The notes under the pieces are model-generated. The model was given only the letters and a program-made list of their open reading frames with translations, had not been told where the DNA came from and made no database searches. A stretch of DNA of 64,000 bases from Pyrus communis (Eukaryota; Streptophyta; Magnoliopsida; Rosales; Rosaceae): positions 10,955,997 through 11,019,996 of the forward strand of contig NC_084809.1 in the NCBI RefSeq assembly GCF_963583255.1. The letters are read 5' to 3'. The position numbers were made by a program, and so were the translations under genes. How positions within the stretch are numbered: position 1 is the first letter of the stretch; the number at the start of each line of letters is the position of its first letter. Shown piece by piece: positions 38,105 to 49,010 of this stretch.

Positions 38105-38780
38105 AGTGGGAGATTGATTTGGCATCTGAGCACGAAAGGTAGTCCCTTTAGAATTATTCTACTGGTTTGTTTTATTATGCTTACTGATTAAATAGAGGTT
38201 ATCGATTCATTGTTCTGATTTTGTCCAGATACGTGACGGAGGTATTATTTCAAAAGCTTATTATCGTTTACAACTATCCTAAAGGGATCGAAACATTCTA
38301 CAGAAAACTTAACGATAGTTTAAAGAAAGTGCTGCTATAGATGTCTTGGTACCAGAGGTGGATATTATACTTTGAACTTTGAACCGTTGAGTTCACTGCT
38401 CTGTTGTATACTTGAGCATTGTGCATCTTTTGATTACCTTATACGGTTTTCTTATATTTCAGGTCCAGAGTTGATTGGGAGAAGGCAAGGGGAAGAGCGT
38501 TACAATGTTATTACAAGCAGGTATTATTCGGTTTTTGTCTGTTTTAGTGACTTTATCTACCATTGTTGTTGTTATTATTATTATTATTATTCTTTCCAGT
38601 GGAGTTATATTCAGGAAATGGGTCTGCCTGCTGAACCATATGAGTGGGACCATCAAACATTGTGGTTTTGGTTTAGGATTCGAATGGATGATTTTATTTG
38701 CTACCAGCATTGACCACATTAGAGATGTTATTCCTTTCCCTGGACATCCAGGAAGAACAGATCTTAGAATTAGTCTATAG
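38105..38780 (+). pseudogene. Captured fragment of a cytosolic-type asparaginyl-tRNA synthetase gene
   Basis: Four exon-like pieces read as the C-terminal half of class II AsnRS: WEIDLASEHER (to 38138, then GT); RYVTEVLFQKLIIVYNYPKG (from 38229, after CAG); GPELIGRRQGEERYNVI (from about 38463); and IQEMGLPAEPYEW, then GTIKHCGFGLGFEWMILFA, ending in VIPFPGHPGRTDL (to about 38780). AsnRS charges tRNA-Asn. This copy is broken. A one-base loss near 38333 shifts the frame before IDVLVPEV, and codons between EPYEW and GTIKH are missing. The motif 3 Arg of GFGLGFER is Trp here, so activity would be lost even if it were read. Introns remain in place, so the fragment came through DNA and not through mRNA. 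Confidence 0.8.
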
Positions 38781-38956
38781 ATAGCTATTAGGAAACACAA
38801 ATAGGAAAAAATCACAATCGTTACTTTATAGATACACACAGATTTTAATCATTCAATTTGTGCCAATTTTTTTTTTTTTTAATTTCAATTTATATCGGCT
38901 TTTTAACTTTTATTAGGAGCTTATATAGTTATTCATGTGTTTTTTTTTTTGAAGAA

Positions 38957-39216
38957 TTACAAAGAAGGATTACAAAAAATTAGCTAATGCTTTGGAAAAT
39001 TCCTTGGTGCTTCTATTTGGTAAGCTTTAAAAAGCCTCATCTTTTTATTCTTGGTTATTTCCCCTTAATATGCATTTGTCCTGTTTGTACGTTTGATACA
39101 AATCTGTCTTCTTATTATTTTACTGTCATCTGTGAGGATTGTTTTTTACGACTTCCGTAATGTTTTGCAGTATACATAGATGGCAGATTTCATATAACCT
39201 ACCTGCCTCCAACTAT
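38957..39216 (+). pseudogene. Second captured exon pair, unrecognised
   Basis: Two small exon-like pieces (about 38957-39019 and 39171-39216) are joined by an intron with GT (gtaagc) and AG (tttgcag). Together they read NYKEGLQKISNALENSLVLL, then FVYIDGRFHITYLPPT, followed by another donor (at|gtaagc). The reading frame continues across the join. I do not recognise the source gene. The context (inside the Helitron, after the AsnRS fragment) suggests another captured piece. Confidence 0.4.
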
Positions 39217-40075
39217 GTAAGCCAATGTTCTTCATTTCATTTAAAATGACCTACGACAACATCAATTGTTTTTCTTCTTTGTTGTCATAAAAATTGAGTT
39301 CAATGTCTTTCATTCAATTGATTGCTTCATTATCTATACTTTCATCTGTTTAGTTGCTGGAAAATTCTTGGCAAACAAAAGAACTCAATTTCAGTGCTAT
39401 TGTTGTGATGAATACTTATTTTAACATGCTTATCAAATTTTGGATACTTTATGAATTTAAGATCTTCCGTTTTAGTATTTTTTATGAAATTGAAATGAAT
39501 TTGCAAATTTGTCAACTATATCTTACATTCACGGTTCCATATATACCTTACCCATGACTATTGAATTTTGTCTCTTGACTGGATGAATTTTTATAGTTTC
39601 CACAATCTACAGTTGCAATGTCTTTGATGGATAAAACATAGAGGACCTAGCTACTCTTATACAACATCTTTAGCATCATAAGTTAAAATTTTTGCTTCAC
39701 AGAATTCTTTATGTTAATAGCGTACCAATTACGTGAAACCAATTGTTATCTTAGCAGTTTCTAACAATTGGCAAAATACGCATGAATATGTGCAAGTTTG
39801 AATTATACATACGAAACTTTCATATATTACACTCTTTTGCTAATTTTTGTTACACGATCAATCATTCAAATGTAATGCTACTCGTACAGTGATTCAAAGA
39901 ATTCCAAGAGCTTCATTCAACCAATTCATGTTCCTCATGTAACAATTCTTTCAAAGACCTTAAAAATGTTTCAGTGTAGATAACATTAACATTCCGTAAC
40001 AATATATTATAGTTTTGAAACGTATTTTTCTATACGGTTTCTAATCCCGCAGAAACGCGCGGGTACTATTTCTAG

Positions 40076-40640
40076 TTAGTCCTATACGGCCATGCTAGTC
40101 TCAAGCAATCAATCCCTATTCACATCAAGGCCGACAAATTCAATCGGCCGTAACCCCGAAAATAGTTGTTGCTTTCTCACCATATGTCATCTTAATCTTT
40201 TAATTACTGGGTTTTTTTTTCTCCAATACATAGTACAAATTTTATTAAATTCAAATAGAAACGTTCAAAGCAACTCGACCAATTCTCCAATTGATTAGAC
40301 AATTGGGTATAATTGCTCCTGGTCCCAAAAAAAACCCTCCACCAGTCCACAAAAGAAGAGGCAATCCATTGGGCTGCTCATTCAACTGAAGCCTAATTCG
40401 AGCTGTTGGACTTCCCGTGGTGAAAAAAATTGTCTTTTCATCTGTAGCTGCCACATGGCAAGATCCTGGGCATCCAATGATAATAACTTTAAAAATATCA
40501 AAAAATACCCAAATTTTTTTTTCTATAGATACCCAATCATATTATTTATTTTCCACACCACACCACAACTCAATACTTATTTTTACTACAATCTCCTATA
40601 TTTGTTTTCTACTCCAAATCCTTTTGTTACTAAGAAAAAT
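40076..40640. other. Intergenic, no supported gene
   Basis: A 67-codon minus-strand open stretch (40251-40454, MAATDEKTIFFTTGSPTARI...) lacks relatives I recognise and has no clear splice context. The rest shows nothing. Confidence 0.4.
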
Positions 40641-41560
40641 GAAAGAGAAGTCAAACTAGTCGATTGGGAAGACGTTGCTATGCTTCAGGCTTGGGTGCAT
40701 GTTACTCAGGACTTGATCATGCGAAATGAGAAAATGGTGCAACACATGCAAAGTAAGATTCATGCACAATTTCTTGAGAAAATTTAAGACACATGCAAAG
40801 TAAGATTTGATGCAAGAAGCCCTTGAAAAGCAGAAGGAATTTATTGAAGTAGCCTTAATCTAGCCAATGTGGTAATATTATTTTATTATTATTAACTAAA
40901 AAATGTAATTAATACGTTTTTTTTTTTTACTTTTCTTGCGTAAATCTTTATGTTGTTTCACAATTTTGTATAGCAACTACAAGCTCAAATGTGGTTCAAT
41001 CTTGATAATAAGAAATCATTAACAAGGCACATATGTTAACATTATGAAACATACTTTGAAGTACAAAGTTCGGCCTGTTGGTCCACAAGTTTAGTTAAAT
41101 GAGACTCCATTGCACAAATCAACTACTGAATCGACATTGGAGGGTCCTAAATGAATTGGTAGCACAAACTGAAAAAATCTTGAGGCCTATTGGTAAGAAT
41201 GCTACTAAGAAAAAAGAATGCAAGAGGGAGTTCTTCGAATAATGATTATTCAAAATTAGATGATGAATTGGCTCGCCAACATGCACTGAATATGGAACGA
41301 GACAGGTTAACATAGCAAGATAAGGCTAGAGATGAAGCAAAAGTGAGAGAAAATGAGTTGAATAGGCAAGAAAGGCAAGAGGAGAAAGATTGGTAGATCA
41401 TGTCTCGACACCTTGACGATGAATCCCCTAACTCAAAATGTTTTTGGAGAAGTAAAAAAAATCACGTCATGAGATGAAGATTTTCCACGGAAGATGAGGA
41501 AGGTCCATACTCTTAAGAGAAGATGGACTGAGAAGAAGATTTATCCTCCTGTTTAAAATT
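40641..41560 (+). pseudogene. Relic of a 'NAM-associated / Myb-SANT-like' protein of PIF-type transposons
   Basis: Broken frames read VDWEDVAMLQAWVHVTQDLI near 40655, then RPIGKNATKK... near 41188, LDDELARQHALNMERDR near 41260 and KARDEAKVRENELNRQ near 41325. The RPIG(R/K) plus acidic/basic helical pattern is typical of plant 'no apical meristem-associated C-terminal domain' proteins, many of which accompany PIF/Harbinger transposases. Several stops interrupt it. No transposase is found beside it. Confidence 0.5.
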
Positions 41561-41674
41561 AATTATATTTGTTGTAATGTTGTGATGTTCCCTTGTATTT
41601 GAAATAATTTAATGGAATTAGACTTTATTTGAGAAATAATGATAGGATAAGGCCAAGAAAACATAAATAGTATG

Positions 41675-41745
41675 TATATATATATATATATATATATTTA
41701 TAGACTTTATATAGACTTCATATATAGACTTTATATATATATATG
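41675..41745. repeat. (TA)n and 'tatagactt' microsatellite
   Basis: A run of TA dinucleotides is followed by three variants of 'tatagacttTATA' and another TA run. Simple sequence with no coding meaning. Confidence 0.8.
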
Positions 41746-42430
41746 AAGAGTAATCGCCTTTGCTCTTGCACTCCCTCTTTCCAAACAGATGAACTTGTAA
41801 CAATTACTGCATAAAGTGAATAATAACGACAATTTCATTGCCCTTAACCTTGCCTTACCCTTGGCCTCCTAAAACGGATGAAGATGCTCTTAAAGGCTTA
41901 TTTATAGCTACACTTTTAGAACTCGAATTTAATCTAACTTTGCCCTTGTAACTCAAAAATTGTCACTTCACTGAGAAGTCGACTTTAATCTAACTTTAAT
42001 TTGGGTGCACCAGTCTATAAAATTTCCCTGCTTCTATTTCTATGAATTTGGTCATGGCCATAGGATTTACAAGATTTAGAAATTAAATTTAAAACAATAA
42101 AATTTATGAACAAAAATGTCCTGCTTCTCTAACTCCTCAACTGTTTGGGCTCTCATGCCACTAGGAGTTGATAAATTTGAGAGAGAAGCCCATTCCAAAC
42201 TTAAATTTTGGGAGAGAGAAATAGAATCAAAGATGAAGATTCAGATCTTAGGATTTTCTTCGCTACAGATTCAAACTTCATATTTTTCTTTCCGGTTACA
42301 TATATTGGATATGGGGTTAGAGAAGTTTTTCATGGAGTTCTTAAAATTTGGTGCTTCTGGGTTTCATCGCTTAATTATTAATTTTTAATGTACTAATGAG
42401 GGAACTCCTCTTCAACATTTGATTCAATAA
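41746..42430. other. Intergenic, no supported gene
   Basis: A 90-codon open stretch at 42116-42388 (MSCFSNSSTVWALMPLGVDK...) has no motif and no splice support, so it is left uncalled. Nothing else is recognisable. Confidence 0.4.
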
Positions 42431-42576
42431 AAGAGAAATGCTAATAGGACTATCTTAAAAGTGAGATTTTTCACAGATTTTCTGTCATCTGATCATCAAA
42501 TATTATGCAAAAAACATAAGGTAACAGAAAGTTAACGAAGAGTCTCACTTTTTAAGAGTTCTTTAGCATTTCTCTT
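42431..42576. mobile_element. Small MITE (about 146 bp)
   Basis: Left end AAGAGAAATGCTAATAGGAC and right end ...TTCTTTAGCATTTCTCTT form terminal inverted repeats. Inner arms 'taaaagtgagattttt' and 'agtctcactttttaa' also pair. It is non-coding. Confidence 0.65.
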
Positions 42577-43481
42577 AATAGAAAGAAAATATTATGGCAT
42601 ACGTGGTGGTGGAGAGTCTAGAGATACTAACTTTTTGAGTGAGTTTCCTAACATTTCTCTTGGTTTTTCCCCCAACGAATGCCCTCAATCGCCACATGCT
42701 TTAGTAGCTAGTACCTCCCCCTCTTATTAAAAAATTAGACTAAATGTATGGTTCTTGTGATTGAATATTAAAGTCGGTGCGACATGTTTGTCCCAATACA
42801 CAACGCACATTGGAAGTATGTGTTTTCCAAATTAAGAAATTAGTATTATTGAAGGAGCAGGAAAAATCAATGATGAGATTCCAATGGCGCCTGGAACTGG
42901 AAATATTAAAGAAGCATGCATGCAGAAATATACTCAACCAAAGAAATGTATTAAGTATTTAACCAGATAAGTCAGCCATCAATTATATATTTTCTTCTCC
43001 GCTAGATCTTATCCAATGAACACAATAAAAGAAAACCATTAATTGGATGCCAATTTAGACTTAAAAGAATCAGAAAGAAACGTTTCAGGCATGTCAAAAA
43101 GTAGCAGCCAAACAATTTACAAAGAAAAGTGTAAATGTCAAGTGAAAGAAATTAAATACGTAACAGATAGTAGAGATTGAGAGATTGCAAATGATGTTAA
43201 AAATATAAGAAGGCTGAAAACCTGCAATTAGTTAAGGATATATACAATCTCTTGCACATTGACTGGAAACTTATCAGTTGATGATAGTCTTTGATTTTTA
43301 AATTTACTTATAAACACATACAACGTCTTTATGTATCTATTTATTCTCATTAATGAATATTGTACTTCTAAAAAAAAATTTTGGGTGATACCATAACATA
43401 GTCATATGATGTTATCACTAATATATCCATTCATCGTATTTTACTTACAATACTAGTTAAGTACAAATTTGTCCATACATA
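42577..43481. other. Intergenic, no gene seen
   Basis: AT-rich sequence with no supported feature before the MITE at 43485. Confidence 0.5.
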
Positions 43482-43484
43482 TTA

Positions 43485-44244
43485 GGCCATCTTCAACCGA
43501 ATAGTCAAGAGGGCCAAAGGGCCGAAAATAGTCCGAAAACTGTCTCCAACTGAAGGCTAGGCTAGAGGGCTCGTGGGCCCCACGAAATTTGAAAGGGCCA
43601 AAGGGCCAACCGGCTGTCCCAATCCAGCCAGCCAGCCCTGGGCTGGGCCAGAAATTCTAGCATTCCTGTCGGTTATATCCAACAGGAATTCTAGGCCAAA
43701 TTTCAAATGCAACGACTAGTTAATGTCAACTAGCCGTTATTTTTTATTTTTTTTTTTACAATTTTTTTTATTATTTTATTTTTTTTACACAATTTTTTTT
43801 CCTATAACTTCTATTTTTTTCTATAACTTCCTATAACTTCTATTTTACAAAATTTGTTTTATGTTTTTTCTAAATTATATTTATTTTCCCTATAATTTCT
43901 ATTTTACAAAATTTGTTTTATATTTTTTTTTTAATTCTATTTTTCCTATAACTTCCATTTTACAAAATTTGTTTCATATATTTTTTAAATTCTATTTTTT
44001 TTCCTATAACTTCCCAAGCCATTATACAACATTAAATTAAATTAAGTAACATGAAACAAATTATGTTTGGCCCTTGGTTGGAGACGGTTTTTTGTGACAG
44101 GGCTAGAACGAGCCCTATGGCCCTTTGGCCCTCGGTGGGAGATGGAAGCAAATATGGCCCTGTACTGTTTATTAAAATATTAATATCTTGGAGGGCCAGA
44201 GGGCTAAAACGAGCCCTCTGGCCAACCTTCGGTTGGAGATGGCC
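43485..44244. mobile_element. PIF/Harbinger-like MITE, 760 bp, TTA target duplication
   Basis: The terminal inverted repeats GGCCATCTTCAACCGAA and TTCGGTTGGAGATGGCC differ at one position. TTA flanks both sides (43482-43484 and 44245-44247). Subterminal 'gagggccaaagggcc' and 'ggccctctggcc' motifs also mirror each other. The centre has repeats of 'cctataacttctattttaca'. The open stretch near 44051-44257 is only the G/C-rich right arm. Confidence 0.85.
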
Positions 44245-44247
44245 TTA

Positions 44248-45244
44248 TAACCCATGAATTATTATATACATAGCCCAGAATATATGGGTCATACACTATT
44301 AATTTATTTCATGCCTTTCTTTGCATTTAACCTTTGTAAGGAGCATGATATAAATGCCATATATAGTAGGTTTCTCCAAGCTGCAGACTCACTTCGCACC
44401 CATTTTTGTCAACTTGCAGCCTGCAGGTAGACAAGTACATACAAAAAGTGCGGCCAAATCCAACCTTCTAGCTATGAAATTCTAGTGATTATTTCAAACC
44501 TACTCCCTCAGACAAACTGTCAATACACAAATGGTTTTATATGCAAAAAGTAAGGGTCATGATCAAGATCAACAAAGCAAAACTTCCCAAGTGATCAGGA
44601 AACTTTGATTTTTCCAATAAGTAATTGGTTCGAAACCACCTGTATATGTTGACCTAGCAAATCTGTGGGCTTGCATTAAAGTAAAAAAGAGTGAACTATA
44701 TATATACACACACAGATATACATACATATATATATATGTATATATATAATATCTGCAAATGAACCATTATATGCACTTGGTAGGTTAGCTGATGAGCTGA
44801 ACTCCATACAGCTACAGTGAAAGCCGCAGATGACATAGGGCAAGCTGCTTAGTTTAGTTAGTGATAAGATTCGTATTGATCATATGATATTAAGACATTT
44901 GGGTATTAAAGACTGTAGGATTTACCCTTTTTATAAGATTAATAATACTCAATGGGTTTCTTAAGACAGTTGGGTATTAAAAATGATAATACCCTTTTTG
45001 GGTGTGCTTTAGTAATTATTTCTTAATAAAAAGTACTCAAATTAATTACAATTAAATTTAGAATTTTTATTTGTCATGCATATCTTCAAACTCAAGCAGC
45101 AAACGTCATAATCCAAATTATCATCAGACATTAATTAGTTTATTTAGTTTCTTTTCACTGTAGCTTCTTTAGTACATGCATGTGCATTTGAGAGCATATA
45201 AACCTCTTGGGGCTGAATGTACCATCAAAACATAAACTTCCCTG
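44248..45244 (+). promoter_or_regulatory. Upstream region of the LOR gene, TATA box at 45197-45202
   Basis: TATAAA at 45197 lies 48 bases before the LOR start codon (45245), which implies a very short leader if it is used. A TA/CA microsatellite lies near 44697-44749. Short repeats 'ttaagacatttgggtattaa' and 'ttaagacagttgggtattaa' sit near 44890 and 44962. No other gene is seen. Confidence 0.5.
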
Positions 45245-46144
45245 ATGTTCATGATAAAGGTTCACCCTGAGGCACCACTCTCCTCCCCTGCCGAATACTT
45301 TACTTCGAAACAAGAAACATTCACCATATGGATGAAGTCACTCATACTGAATGGCAATGGCTGCACGGTCTTTGATTCGAATGGCAAAATTGTGTATCGG
45401 GTAGATAACTATGACTGCAAATGTAGAGGAGAAGTTTATCTTATGGATCTGAAAGGAAAAACCTTATTCACCATACAAAGAAAGGTAATTTTACAGTAGC
45501 TAGCTATTTATAGCTCCATTGAGATGGAGAGTATACTTAATTTTGCTGACAATACTGGTGCTTTTGGTATGCAGAAATTCAATTTGCTTGGGGTTTGGGA
45601 GGGCTACAGATCTACAGATAAAGAGATGAACCCAAAAAAGCCTGGATTTCAAGTAAAAAAAAGTTCTAGGTTGTGTAGAGGAAGGTCGCAATGTAAGGTT
45701 GTTGTAGGGCTAGACAAGAACCAACCACACCAATACAGAATAGAAAGCTTGAGCAGCAAGTCATCCTACAAGATACTTGACAAGTTTGGAAGACCAGTTG
45801 CAGAGGCAAATTTTGTCTTACCTTTATATTTTGGGAATTGTTGTAGTATTTCAATTGTTCATTGTGTGCTCATATCTCTCTCTTTTTTTCTCTCATTCTT
45901 TTTCATCAGTAATGAGCTCATGATATAAATTTTTGAGTAATAATATAACCGAAATAATAGGTTATTGATAAATCATGTTAATACTAATTAATGGTATTTT
46001 ATTTAACAGGTAAAGAGGAAACAATCAACATGTGGCGTGGTTCTAGGAGAAGATGTTTTGACAATGGTAGTAGAGCCATTCATAGATCATAGTCTCATCG
46101 TAGGGCTTCTTGTTGTGTATGGCCTCATCAACCGTAAAATGTGA
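45245..46144 (+). CDS. LURP-one-related (LOR / DUF567, tubby-like fold) protein, 201 aa, three exons
   Basis: Family members are small plant proteins with a tubby-C-terminal-like beta barrel. The founding member is needed for defence against oomycetes; most others have no known role. Exons are 45245-45484, 45575-45805 and 46010-46144. Features read in order: FTIWMKSLILNGNGCTVFD, GKIVYRVDNYDCKCRGEVYL, TLFTIQRK|KFNLLGVWEGYR, SSYKILDKFGRPVAE|VKRK and a hydrophobic end, SLIVGLLVVYGLINRKM. The length (about 200 aa) is normal. Intron 2 starts with GC (GAG|gcaaat) and ends AG. This is the only join that keeps the conserved VAEVKRK stretch, and upstream GTs would delete Ala-Glu. GC-AG introns are a known minority class. 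It is not linked to any neighbour. Confidence 0.85.
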
Positions 46145-46215
46145 AAGTGTGGAAGCAAGTTAACGACAAATGTCAAGTCAAATCAAGTCGTATTGTCCTA
46201 TATATTTTTAGATAG

Positions 46216-46216
<1 letters not shown>

Positions 46217-46284
<68 letters not shown>
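46217..46284. repeat. (TA)n microsatellite, about 68 bp
   Basis: A pure TA run starts 72 bases after the LOR stop codon, probably in its 3'UTR or just past it. Confidence 0.9.
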
Positions 46285-46286
<2 letters not shown>

Positions 46287-46682
46287 AAGCAGGGATCCTT
46301 ATTTTTTTTAATTTTTTTTTATAAAAATAAGAATTAGTTGTGGGGTTCACACCACATTGAACTTTAATGATCTAAACCGTCCATTTTTCAAGTTGTATCT
46401 CATAGATCATCCTTACAAAATATTAGCTAAATCAGAAATATTTAAGACATCTAATTAGATTAAAAAAAAAAAATGAACGAATACTTTGTTATATAAGAAA
46501 CAACGAAATTTGATCTTGATAATTAAATAGGCAAATGGTTTCGGATTGAATTGAATTTTTGCAAGGATGATCTATGAATTGAGACTAACAACATAAACGG
46601 TTCGGATCGTTGAAATTCGATGTGGAATGAGCCCCACACATTATCCCCATTTTTTTTTTCAAAAAATGAGGATCCCTTTGTA
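46287..46682. mobile_element. Foldback MITE, about 395 bp
   Basis: Ends 'gcagggatccttatttttt' and 'aaaaaatgaggatcccttt' are inverted relatives. Inner arms 'catagatcatccttacaa' and 'caaggatgatctatgaa' also pair, as do the 'aaccgtcca' and 'aacggttcgg' zones. It directly abuts the TA run. The target duplication is not clear. Confidence 0.6.
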
Positions 46683-46778
46683 TAAAAGGGCCTACTTATA
46701 TATATATTGAGGATCTCTTGGTTTTCCACCTTATTTTTACTTTAGAATCAAGAATTGAATTAGGATTGTATTTTGTAA

Positions 46779-47148
46779 AGGCTTTTTAGTCAAAATGGTT
46801 CATGACATTTGCATAACTCATCATTTTGCTCCATGAGATTTGAAATCAATAGAATTGGTCACTGAGTTTGTCCATCATCAATCATTTTGATCATTCCTTG
46901 AAAAATCTCTATTAAATAAAAATAGAATAACCAAAATAGCCTTAATTTTTGTCAAATCATTTTGGCTCATTGTTTATTAAATTGAGGGTATATTTGTCAT
47001 TTTGATCCTTATTTAACATAATTTTGCATTGAAGGACCAAAATGATTGATGTTGGATAATCTCATGAACCACTTCTATTGATTTCAAATCTTAGGGACCA
47101 AAGTGATGTGTTACGCAAATCTCAAAGACCATTTTAGCTAAAAAGCCT
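46779..47148. mobile_element. Foldback MITE, 370 bp, TTTGTAA target duplication
   Basis: The ends AGGCTTTTTAG... and ...CTAAAAAGCCT match, and the arms continue for about 100 bases ('gatttgaaatcaatagaa' against 'ttctattgatttcaaatc'). TTTGTAA flanks the element at 46772-46778 and 47149-47155. It is non-coding. Confidence 0.75.
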
Positions 47149-47610
47149 TTTGTAAATGATTCAAAATAGTGAAAAGAAGAGACATCCCCAAAATGCATTT
47201 CGTGAAATTGATCAATTATTTAGGTTTTTGTTAATCACTTTTGTGTCAAATTTAGGGAAGGTTAAATTTAGCTATTTTTGCCTTATTAATACTGTTTACG
47301 AACCTCTAATCGAAATCAAAATGTGTAATTGGATTCCGATTACAGGATATAACTCTGTTAACTAAACTTGAAGGAATAAAAAGAAAAGTGGGATCCACAC
47401 AAAAGGATTTCAATTTCTCATTTTGAAGGAATTGGACTCCTTGATGGAGGTGGTAATCCGGGAGTATGGAGGAATCGGAATCAATTTTTCTTACGCCCTT
47501 AGATATTTACTATAATTTCACTTTTGCCGACTACTGTTGTATGCAGCTAACAAAATGACCTTTTGCTAGGTTGTATTTCTTGAATTTCATGTGTCTTTAA
47601 AAAACATATG
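47149..47610. other. Intergenic, no gene seen
   Basis: A 69-codon stretch near 47156-47365 lacks motifs and begins at a MITE border. I see nothing else. Confidence 0.45.
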
Positions 47611-47792
47611 GATTAAACACCATCGGGTGGCCAGTGGTTGGGGACGAATTGCAGGCCTATATCTCAAGATGGTGAATCGCAAGATGATGGCTAGGGGGAG
47701 ACTGATATGTCTTTGTAAGTCTTCCTGGCCCCCATAAGGGTGGATTGCCATGACGAAGCCAGCAGCTGATCCATTAAAAAAAAAACAAATAA
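47611..47792 (+). repeat. SINE-like sequence with an A-rich tail
   Basis: A 'gtggccagtggttgggg' A-box-like head, a moderately G/C-rich body ('cctggcccccataagggtgg') and an oligo-A end ('ccattaaaaaaaaaac') look like a short retroposon. No convincing B box or target duplication was found. Confidence 0.35.
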
Positions 47793-49010
47793 TTAATGTT
47801 TATAGGGTAATTACTATTAAGGTTTTATTATGTTCCAAAAAAATATCACTAACGACACAATTCATTTGCATAAAAAATTATCCAATCATTTAGCATATAA
47901 ATATGTTATGTAAAATAAGAGTATTTTACTAATCATATTCATTTCTATTTCGATTTAGGTGAATTAGTTAACAAATTATATGAACTCAGTCTTATTCTTA
48001 CTCCGATTCTAGAACATTTAAATAAACAGTTTCACAAGGAATCTGATTTTGACTCCTCCCCATTCCAACTCCTCCTCAATTCAGTTGCTCTTCAATCCAA
48101 TCCTCCTATTTTGTTTACGATTACGTAAACGAGATCTAATGACAAGGTGTCATATTTACTATCCATATCCACTAATTTGGCTTTGCTTGGTAGAACTATT
48201 CTAATTAAAATGGTTTATTGTGTCATGTCTCGCATATGACACTCCTAATATAGAACGGAACCAAAGTTAAATTTGACAATGCGTCGTGTTATAATCTTAC
48301 CATGTTTAAAGTTCATGCTCACATTGTGTAAATCTCTTATAAACCTAACCGAGCAAGACTTGGCCTAAATTCTTAACCTTTCGTACATACTCATGCCATA
48401 CATGATTTTGTCAAATCTGGCTAGATTGGATTTCATCTCAATCCAATTCTAGCTTGCCAAATGAGACCTAAGATACTACTATGTCATCAGCTACATCACT
48501 TAATATTATAACTTAATTTGTGTCAAATCAAACTTATCATGTGCCAAAACGTCCATACGCAAAAAAAAACATTTAAAAACAACTAACGTTGTCACTTAAT
48601 ATTATGGTCTAATAGTTTTTCTGTTTCCTTATATGTGAAAGGGCTACAAATACCAATATTTACTATTCCTCCTCCCCTTAGTAAGTATTTGTCGTTATAT
48701 AAAAAATAAAAACAAAAGGACTGATGTCTAGTAAAGAATGGGCCAACTTTTAAACGACGATCCAGTCACATCTCTCATCTCAAGGCATATTTGGAGTTAC
48801 AACTAAAGGGAACTTAGTTAAAAGTATTTTTATTATATTTGTTTAAAACATTTATAGGAAAATTAAAGTGTTTATGGAAAACACTCACAAATTTTTTTAC
48901 CATAAAACATTTAGATGTGACGCTTAAATGAGCTAAAACCGTGTCTATGTGTTTTCTTCAAGCTCAATCAGAAGCACTTTTCCATGTCGTAAAGTAGTTT
49001 TATCCCATTA
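47793..49010. other. Intergenic, no gene seen
   Basis: AT-rich sequence. A 'cctcctccccttagtaag' segment near 48670 faintly resembles a SINE tail, but the match is too short to call. Confidence 0.45.

Larger units (their letters stand above)
36397..40075 (+). mobile_element. Non-autonomous Helitron-like element with captured gene fragments
   Basis: The 3' end is diagnostic. A hairpin, CCCGC (40046-40050) with GCGGG (40059-40063), is followed by 8 bases and the terminal CTAG (40072-40075), and the next host base is T. Helitrons insert between A and T and leave no target duplication. The likely 5' end is TC at 36397, preceded by A. It is less certain because 5' ends carry little signal. No Rep/helicase is present, so movement would need a helper. 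Inside are a broken asparaginyl-tRNA synthetase fragment (about 38105-38780) and a second exon pair of unknown origin (38957-39216). Captured exons with introns are a hallmark of plant Helitrons. Confidence 0.75.

Noticed and set aside
42116..42388. 90-codon open stretch with a Lys/Glu-rich middle
   Set aside because: No motif, no splice signals and AT-rich flanks; probably chance.
44051..44257. 68-codon open stretch
   Set aside because: It is the G/C-rich right arm of the PIF-like MITE at 43485-44244.
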